From the NCBI GenBank assembly GCA_030704225.1, contig CP131915.1, positions 806,001-870,000 of the forward strand: a DNA stretch of 64,000 bases, read 5' to 3'. The position numbers were made by a program, and so were the translations under genes. This DNA is from Kosakonia sp. H02 (GTDB lineage: Bacteria > Pseudomonadota > Gammaproteobacteria > Enterobacterales > Enterobacteriaceae). Of the stretch, positions 58,617-64,000 are shown one piece after another (positions within the stretch are counted from its first letter, which is position 1; every line of letters begins with the position of its first letter). The notes beneath the pieces were generated by a model. That model was given only the letters and a program-made list of their open reading frames with translations, made no database searches and was not told where the DNA came from.

Positions 58617-59308
58617 TGACGTATATCTGGTGGTCGCTGCCGCTAACCCTGGCGGTATTTTTTGCCGCGCGTAAACTTGCCGCCCGTTTCAAATCGCCGC
58701 TGCTTAACCCGCTGCTGGTGGCGATGGTGGTGATTATCCCGATCCTGCTGTTGACCGGCACGCCGTACGATCACTATTTCCAGGGCAGCAAAATCCTCAA
58801 CGATCTGCTGCAACCCGCCGTCGTCGCGCTGGCCTTTCCACTGTATGAGCAGTTACACCAGATCCGCGCCCGCTGGAAATCCATCATCACTATCTGCTTT
58901 ATCGGCAGCCTGGTGGCGATGATCAGCGGTACATTGATTGCGCTGTTGATGGGTGCGACGCCGGAAATTGCCGCCTCAATTTTGCCCAAATCCGTTACCA
59001 CACCGATTGCGATGGCGGTGGGCGGCAGCCTCGGCGGTATCCCGGCGATCAGCGCCGTGTGCGTAATTTTCGTCGGCGTATTGGGCGCAGTATTTGGTCA
59101 TACCTTGCTGAACCTGATGCGTATCAAAACCAAATCGGCGCGCGGGCTGGCAATGGGAACGGCGTCCCATGCATTGGGGACTGCGCGTTGTGCCGAGCTG
59201 GATTATCAGGAAGGGGCGTTCAGTTCTCTGGCGCTGGTGATCTGCGGGATAATCACCTCGCTGCTGGCTCCGTTCCTGTTCCCGCTGCTCCTTGCGCTGT
59301 GGGGTTAA
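58613..59308 (+). CDS. yohK: CidB/LrgB-family protein YohK
   Basis: This 231-aa inner-membrane protein of the CidB/LrgB family has about six TM helices. LTGTPYDHYFQGSKILNDLLQPAVVALA and the conserved LPKSVTTPIAMAVGGSLGGIPAISA are visible (in blocks). In related bacteria LrgAB/CidAB take part in murein hydrolase control and pyruvate uptake. It overlaps yohJ by 4 nt. Confidence 0.95.
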   Translation: MMTYIWWSLPLTLAVFFAARKLAARFKSPLLNPLLVAMVVIIPILLLTGTPYDHYFQGSKILNDLLQPAVVALAFPLYEQLHQIRARWKSIITICFIGSLVAMISGTLIALLMGATPEIAASILPKSVTTPIAMAVGGSLGGIPAISAVCVIFVGVLGAVFGHTLLNLMRIKTKSARGLAMGTASHALGTARCAELDYQEGAFSSLALVICGIITSLLAPFLFPLLLALWG

Positions 59309-59350
59309 AATTTGCGATGCGTCGCGCAATATTCATCTGAGTTACATAAG

Positions 59351-59378
59351 TTGCACATGCAATGTGAAGTGAGTCACA
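59351..59378. promoter_or_regulatory. CytR and CRP sites of the cdd promoter
   Basis: TTGCACATGCAA (59351-59362) is an inverted CytR-like pair, directly followed by TGTGA-N6-TCACA (59363-59378), a perfect CRP half-site pair. The layout matches the known cAMP-CRP/CytR control of E. coli cdd. Confidence 0.85.
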
Positions 59379-59436
59379 CATAAGAGCGATACGGACCCGT
59401 AAACTACGGTTCCAATACACGCTATGAGGCACTGCT

Positions 59437-60318
59437 ATGCATTCACGTTTTCACACTGCTTATTCCGGGCTTGCGGAGAATTTACAGGCCGCGTTGGCTC
59501 CTCTGCTGGCGGATGATCATTTCCCCGCCATGCTGAGTGCAGAGCAGGTGGCAACGTTGCAAAGCGCGACGCAACTGGACGCCGATGCATTGGCCTTCGC
59601 CCTGCTTCCTCTCGCCGCCGCGTGTGCCCGCACTGACCTTTCCCATTTTAATGTCGGGGCCATTGCGCGAGGCATCAGCGGCAACTGGTACTTTGGTGCC
59701 AATATGGAGTTTCGCGGCGCGACCATGCAACAAACGGTACATGCCGAACAGAGCGCCATCAGCCACGCCTGGCTGCGCGGTGAAAACGCGCTGGCCGCTG
59801 TCACGGTCAATTACACGCCCTGCGGCCACTGCCGCCAGTTTATGAACGAGCTCAACAGTGGGCTGAGCCTGCGCATTCATCTGCCAGGCCGTGCGCCGCA
59901 CACGCTGGGCGATTACCTGCCGGATGCGTTTGGCCCAAAAGATCTCGACATCAAAACATTGTTGATGGATGAGCAGAACCACAGCTTCCCGCTGCGCGGT
60001 GATAAGCTGACGCAAGCGGCAATCGCTGCCGCGAATCAAAGCCATTCCCCTTATACCCAGTCGCCTTCTGGTGTGGCCCTTGCCGGTCGTAACGGGCAGA
60101 TTTTCAGCGGGCGCTACGCCGAAAACGCCGCTTTTAACCCCACATTGCCGCCGCTGCAAGGCGCGTTAAATCTTCTGAGCCTGAGCGGTTTTGATTATGC
60201 GGATATCGAGCGCGCGGTGCTGGCAGAACGTGCCGATGCGCCGTTAACGCAGTGGGATGCCACGCTGGCAACCTTGCGGGCGCTGGGTTGCGAGCAGGTT
60301 GAACGCGTGCTGCTCTAA
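59437..60318 (+). CDS. cdd: Cytidine deaminase
   Basis: Cdd deaminates cytidine and deoxycytidine to uridine forms. The 293-aa product (294 in E. coli) is the large homodimeric type. The zinc/catalytic HAEQ is in TVHAEQSAI (about residue 102-105) and PCGHC in YTPCGHCRQF (about 129-133). A second, inactive-like domain fills the C-terminal half. Preceded by CRP and CytR sites. Confidence 0.97.
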   Translation: MHSRFHTAYSGLAENLQAALAPLLADDHFPAMLSAEQVATLQSATQLDADALAFALLPLAAACARTDLSHFNVGAIARGISGNWYFGANMEFRGATMQQTVHAEQSAISHAWLRGENALAAVTVNYTPCGHCRQFMNELNSGLSLRIHLPGRAPHTLGDYLPDAFGPKDLDIKTLLMDEQNHSFPLRGDKLTQAAIAAANQSHSPYTQSPSGVALAGRNGQIFSGRYAENAAFNPTLPPLQGALNLLSLSGFDYADIERAVLAERADAPLTQWDATLATLRALGCEQVERVLL

Positions 60319-60442
60319 GCGTATTACTGCGGGTTCCGGCCCGCAGTGATGAAAAACCCCGCAATTGAACCTGCGTTTCTTGCGCTTGCCGTGCGGGTAA
60401 AGTAGCCTGAGTGAAATTTCCATTCCCTACCGAGTCAGCTTC

Positions 60443-61162
60443 ATGTTTAAGCGTTTTTTCTACAGCCTGTTAGTCCTGATCGGCCTGCTGCTGTTGACTG
60501 CGCTTGGCTTAGACCGCTGGATGAGCTGGAAAACCGCCCCCTATATTTACGACGACTTGCAGGATCTCCCCTGGCGTCAGGTGGGCGTTGTACTCGGCAC
60601 CGCCAAATATTACCGCACTGGTGTTATCAACCAATATTATCGCTACCGCATTCAGGGCGCGCTTAACGCCTATAACAGCGGCAAGGTCAATTACCTGCTG
60701 CTGAGCGGTGACAATGCCCTGCAAAGCTATAATGAGCCGATGACCATGCGCAAAGACTTGATTGCCGCAGGCGTCGATCCTGCGGACATCGTGCTCGATT
60801 ACGCGGGTTTCCGCACGCTGGACTCAATAGTCCGTACCCGCAAAGTGTTTGATACCAACGATTTCATCATTATCACCCAGCGTTTTCACTGCGAGCGGGC
60901 GCTGTTTATCGCCCGGCATTTAGGCATTCAGGCGCAGTGTTATGCGGTGCCGTCACCAAAAGATATGTGGAGCGTGCGGGCGCGTGAGTTTGGCGCGCGG
61001 CTCGGCACCATTGCCGATTTGTATCTGTTTAAGCGCGAACCCCGTTTTCTGGGGCCGCTGGTGCCAATCCCTTCAATGCAGGAAGTGCCAAACGATGCGC
61101 AAGGCTACCCGGCGGTCACCGCCGAGCAGCTGATTGATATGCAAAAGAGAGGAAAAAACTGA
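60443..61162 (+). CDS. sanA: Envelope permeability factor SanA
   Basis: SanA is an inner-membrane DUF218-type (ElyC-like) protein affecting vancomycin and SDS sensitivity. It is 239 aa as in E. coli. N-terminal TM helix (residues 6-26) then GVVLGTAKYYRTGVINQYYRYRI and LLLSGDNALQSYNEPM (in blocks). ATG 60443 is conserved. Confidence 0.95.
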   Translation: MFKRFFYSLLVLIGLLLLTALGLDRWMSWKTAPYIYDDLQDLPWRQVGVVLGTAKYYRTGVINQYYRYRIQGALNAYNSGKVNYLLLSGDNALQSYNEPMTMRKDLIAAGVDPADIVLDYAGFRTLDSIVRTRKVFDTNDFIIITQRFHCERALFIARHLGIQAQCYAVPSPKDMWSVRAREFGARLGTIADLYLFKREPRFLGPLVPIPSMQEVPNDAQGYPAVTAEQLIDMQKRGKN

Positions 61163-61172
61163 CAGTGCGCCG

Positions 61173-61604
61173 TTAATTCAGCGGTGCAGGACGGTTATTA
61201 CTTTTAATTGGGCGGATAAGCGTAAATGCCCGCGCCATAAAGTCCTGATGGTTAATCCGCGCGGCGGTAGTTTTATCCAGCGTCCACATGCCGTTAAGTG
61301 CGTTAAATGGCAGCACAATCTCCCCTTCCGGTGTATTCACCAAATAGTCACCGGTCTTTAAATAACCTGCGCTACAAACGACACGCGCTGGCGGATTATT
61401 GTTCATTCTGAATTCTATTTTGCGAAACCCGGTCGGCACGCTACAAAAGTAGAAGAATGGCAACGCGGTAACGTTAATATCGCCGGGCGTGGCGATAACG
61501 TCACCGTCACGAAGAAGTTCAACGTTCTTTAACTGGAAATTGACCTGATTCGTTTTTTCATGCGGCAGATTATCCACCTTAAAATAGACAATATTCATAA
61601 GCAT
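61173..61604 (-). CDS. Hypothetical 143-aa protein
   Basis: No family is recognised. The protein starts MLMNIVYFKVDNLPHEKTNQ, or from the second Met (MNIVYFKV), and lacks signal peptide or TM helix; a beta-rich soluble protein with Val/Pro/Asn-rich segments and a PGDINVTALPFFYFCSVPTG block. It converges with sanA, 10 nt after its stop. In E. coli yeiS-preT-preA lie here; this gene replaces them. Ribosome-binding site AGGGGGATGC on the minus strand near 61610 supports expression. Confidence 0.6.
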   Translation of the reverse strand: MLMNIVYFKVDNLPHEKTNQVNFQLKNVELLRDGDVIATPGDINVTALPFFYFCSVPTGFRKIEFRMNNNPPARVVCSAGYLKTGDYLVNTPEGEIVLPFNALNGMWTLDKTTAARINHQDFMARAFTLIRPIKSNNRPAPLN

Positions 61605-61869
61605 CCCCCTGAGCTGCGCTTACAACTTTCACAGATTCATTGTTTCAAGCGTAAGTAGCGAGCGGAAAGATGGCCTTCAGAATTCCCTTAAATTTAACAG
61701 AATCTTCAATGAGATGCGTTTTCAGGGGCCTTTTCAGCCCAAAAAAGAGGTATGCAAAAGCGTAGCGAATGCTGGCTGACGTATGCCATTCAGGCAGGGA
61801 TAGAGCGTAGCAGCGAAGTGAAATTTCACCATGGCGAAGCGGTGAAGTTTTTTAATAATCGAACGCCAT
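61605..61869. other. Spacer between the 143-aa gene and mglC
   Basis: This 265-nt stretch holds no convincing gene. A 39-codon frame from ATG 61752 (MQKRSECWLTYAIQAG...) to about 61871 is open on the plus strand but its GAGG is too close to the ATG; it could be a remnant of a larger gene. Short direct motifs GCGTAGCGAATG / GCGTAGCAGCGAAG recur at 61759 and 61805. Confidence 0.35.
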
Positions 61870-61897
61870 AAAAAAAGCCCGCTAAAATAAGCGGGCT
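61870..61897 (-). terminator. Terminator of the mgl operon
   Basis: On the minus strand AGCCCGC, loop TTATTTTA, GCGGGCT is followed by TTTTTTT, 19 nt past mglC. Confidence 0.92.
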
Positions 61898-61915
61898 TGA
61901 AGTGCAGAACAGAAA

Positions 61916-62926
61916 TTATTTTTTACGCGCGTACTTCAGGGAGTCCAGTGCCACGGCGAAGATAATAATGCCGCCCTTGATGATGTACTGCCAGTACGGG
62001 TTGATACCGATATAGGTCAGGCCGTAGTTGATAACGGTGAAGATAATCACACCGGTCACCACGCCCACCACGGTGCCTACCCCGCCGCTGAAAGAGACGC
62101 CGCCCACCACACACGCGGCGATAGCATCCAGTTCATACATAAAGCCAAGGTTATTGGTCGCTGAACCGATGCGGCCCGCTTCCAGCATTCCGCCGAAGGC
62201 GTAGAACACACCGGAGAGCGCATAAATCATCAGCAGGTTCAGGGCAACGTTCACACCAGAAACTTTTGCTGCTTCCGGGTTACCGCCGATAGCGAAAATG
62301 TTTTTACCGAAGCGGGTTTTATTCCACAGCACCCAGACAAAGCCGACGGCAATCAACGCGTAGAAGGTGATATAGGAGAGGCGGAAACTGCCCATCGCAA
62401 TAAAGCCTTGCGTAAAGGTCGAGAAGCCGCTGTCGAAGCCGGAGATCGGCGACGCACCCACAAAGTCGTAATAGAGGGAGTTGATACCGTAAACGATAAT
62501 CATCGTACCCAGCGTGGTGATAAACGGCGTCACATTCAGGTAAGCAATGATGATACCGTTGACCAGGCCGATAATCGCGCCGATGACGCAGACAATCAGC
62601 ACCACCACCGGAATCGGCATGGTGGCCATGTCCGGGAAGACTTTGTTGACGTTTTCCATTGACTGCAACAGCGTAGCGGCAACCACCGCCGCCAGACCGA
62701 CCTGACGCCCGGCAGAAAGATCCGTCCCCTGGGTCACAATCAACCCCGCGACGCCGAGCGCGATAATAATGCGCACGGAAGATTGGGTCAGAATATTACT
62801 TAAGTTCAGCAAACTTAAGAACGTGGGATCCTGAAAAATAATAATGGCCAGTAACACTAAAAGAACAACGTAAATCCCGCCGTCTTTCAGATAAGTGAGA
62901 AAAGTTTTTTTATTTAACGCACTCAT
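61916..62926 (-). CDS. mglC: Galactose/methyl-galactoside ABC permease MglC
   Basis: MglC is the inner-membrane permease of the high-affinity galactose/methyl-galactoside transporter MglBAC. It is 336 aa as in E. coli, with ten or so TM helices; the BPD_transp_2 signature GNPEAAKVSGVNV (about residues 221-233) and QGTDLSAGRQVGLAAV are present. It is 15 nt after mglA, in one leftward operon; in E. coli galS and mglB precede. Confidence 0.97.
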   Translation of the reverse strand: MSALNKKTFLTYLKDGGIYVVLLVLLAIIIFQDPTFLSLLNLSNILTQSSVRIIIALGVAGLIVTQGTDLSAGRQVGLAAVVAATLLQSMENVNKVFPDMATMPIPVVVLIVCVIGAIIGLVNGIIIAYLNVTPFITTLGTMIIVYGINSLYYDFVGASPISGFDSGFSTFTQGFIAMGSFRLSYITFYALIAVGFVWVLWNKTRFGKNIFAIGGNPEAAKVSGVNVALNLLMIYALSGVFYAFGGMLEAGRIGSATNNLGFMYELDAIAACVVGGVSFSGGVGTVVGVVTGVIIFTVINYGLTYIGINPYWQYIIKGGIIIFAVALDSLKYARKK

Positions 62927-62941
62927 GAGGAGCCCCTGATC

Positions 62942-64000
62942 TTAAAGGTGCAAAGACGCAAGACGGAGAATTTCGTTTTGCGTGGTCGTTTTAGTATCAA
63001 CAATTCCGGAAACAAGGCCATTGCTCATTACCAGAATACGGTCAGTGATGCCTAACAACTCAGGCATTTCAGAAGAGATAATAATAATCCCCTTATTCTT
63101 CTTCGCCAGCTCGGCAATCAGTTGATAAATTTCAAACTTCGCACCAACGTCAATACCGCGAGTCGGTTCATCAAGCATCAGAATTTCCGGCTGAGTTAAC
63201 AGCCAGCGGCCAATAACCACTTTCTGCTGGTTACCACCCGATAATGAACCAATTTGTGTGCGGTGCCCTGGTGTTTTTACCCGCATCGAATCAATAACCC
63301 ATTGGGTATCGCTTTTCATGCGGCTGTTATCCAGCAAACCGACTTTATTTTTGTAATTTTGAATATTGGAAATCAATGAGTTAAATCCAATATCTAAATA
63401 AGCATAGATACCGGTAGAACGGCGCTCTTCAGTCACTAGCGCAAAGCCATTATTAATGGCTTCATTAGCATTGTGATTATTAATCTGCTTGCCATGTAAT
63501 TTAATGGTACCGGCTGATTTCTCACGAATGCCAAATAAGGTTTCGACGATATCGGTACGTTTTGCGCCGACCAGGCCGGCAATCCCGAGAATTTCGCCTT
63601 TGCGTAAATCAAAGCTGACGTCGCGAATCGACGGCTGGCGCAACGAGGTGAGATTACGCACTTCGAGAATGGTTTCCCCCGGCGTGTTGTGCTTGTCCGG
63701 GAAGCGTTGGTTCAACGAGCGGCCCACCATCATGGCGATGATCTTATCCATATCCAGCCCTTCGAGCGGCTGGGTGGCAATCCACTGACCGTCGCGCAGA
63801 ATAGTGATTTCATCACACAGCTGGAATATTTCTTCCATTTTGTGGGAGATATAAACAATACCGCAGCCGCGCTCTTTCAGCTTGCGGATAATTTTAAACA
63901 GATGATTAACCTCTTTTTCGGTCAGCGAAGAAGTAGGCTCATCCATAATAACGATCTTAGCGTTATAGGAGAACGCTTTCGCTATTTCAATCATCTGCAT
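62942..64000 (-). CDS. mglA: Galactose/methyl-galactoside ABC ATPase MglA (5' part beyond window)
   Basis: MglA is the tandem ATPase of MglBAC. The C-terminal 352 residues are present; the full protein is about 506 aa and its start lies beyond 64000. Visible: end of the first ATPase (Walker B IVIMDEPTSSLTEKE), the second ATP-binding domain with GLVGAKRTDIVETLFG (degenerate Walker A), SLSGGNQQKVVIGRWLL, and LMLDEPTRGIDVGAKFEIY. The truncation is the window edge, not a mutation. Confidence 0.97.
   Translation of the reverse strand: MQMIEIAKAFSYNAKIVIMDEPTSSLTEKEVNHLFKIIRKLKERGCGIVYISHKMEEIFQLCDEITILRDGQWIATQPLEGLDMDKIIAMMVGRSLNQRFPDKHNTPGETILEVRNLTSLRQPSIRDVSFDLRKGEILGIAGLVGAKRTDIVETLFGIREKSAGTIKLHGKQINNHNANEAINNGFALVTEERRSTGIYAYLDIGFNSLISNIQNYKNKVGLLDNSRMKSDTQWVIDSMRVKTPGHRTQIGSLSGGNQQKVVIGRWLLTQPEILMLDEPTRGIDVGAKFEIYQLIAELAKKNKGIIIISSEMPELLGITDRILVMSNGLVSGIVDTKTTTQNEILRLASLHL

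Noticed and set aside
62942..64000. mglA as a pseudogene
   Set aside because: It lacks only the N-terminal part, which lies beyond the window edge at 64000; the reading frame is intact.

Overview
The window is chromosomal DNA of a non-E. coli member of the Enterobacteriaceae (Enterobacter/Kosakonia-like; genus not settled). The core gene order follows the E. coli K-12 stretch from cyaR/yegS to mglA: yegS, fbaB, thiD, thiM, rcnB, mrp, metG, yehR, yehS, btsR, btsS, mlrA, yohO, yehWXYZ(osmF), bglX, dld, pbpG, yohC, yohD, yohF, yohP, dusC, yohJ, yohK, cdd, sanA, mglC, mglA. Protein lengths and sequences match E. coli orthologues closely, and REP/BIME and ERIC repeats lie between genes.

Layout. 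(1) 1-10958: CyaR sRNA, the lipid kinase gene yegS, a structured non-coding block, a six-gene leftward operon (enolase-superfamily enzyme plus a complete Opp/Dpp-type ABC importer) that is not part of the E. coli backbone, then fbaB and the TPP-riboswitch-controlled thiM-thiD pair. (2) 11013-22466: an AT-rich 11.4-kb integrative element inserted in the thiM TPP riboswitch. It is bounded by identical 73-bp copies of the riboswitch aptamer and carries a tyrosine integrase, a CI-like repressor opposite a Ner-like regulator, a serine resolvase with clustered 8-bp repeats beside it, a degenerate P-loop protein, an LprI-like protein, several membrane proteins, a HEPN-motif protein and a hairpin-rich non-coding tract. 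No virion genes are visible, so it resembles a phage satellite or small genomic island. (3) 22467-40059: an Rpn nuclease with an internal RpnS-like start, a quinone-oxidoreductase-like gene, rcnB, a GNAT gene, mrp/metG, yehR/yehS, the BtsSR pyruvate-sensing system, mlrA, the osmF (yehZYXW) osmoprotectant transporter and bglX. (4) 40251-48093: dld, acetyltransferase, pbpG, yohC/D/F/P, then a divergent metallo-hydrolase/LysR pair. (5) 48128-54813: a beta-glucoside operon (porin, periplasmic SurE-like phosphatase, BglG antiterminator, BglF PTS permease, GH1 phospho-beta-glucosidase) with two RAT/terminator switches. (6) 54944-64000: dusC, a TonB-dependent copper-type receptor, yohJK, cdd, sanA, one unrecognised gene, mglC and a truncated mglA.

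The most interesting point is the integration site. The element uses a riboswitch rather than a tRNA gene. It leaves a complete aptamer in front of thiM, but it separates thiMD from their original promoter and places that promoter region, with a copy of the aptamer lacking its 3' closing strand, directly upstream of the element's own co-directional integrase gene.
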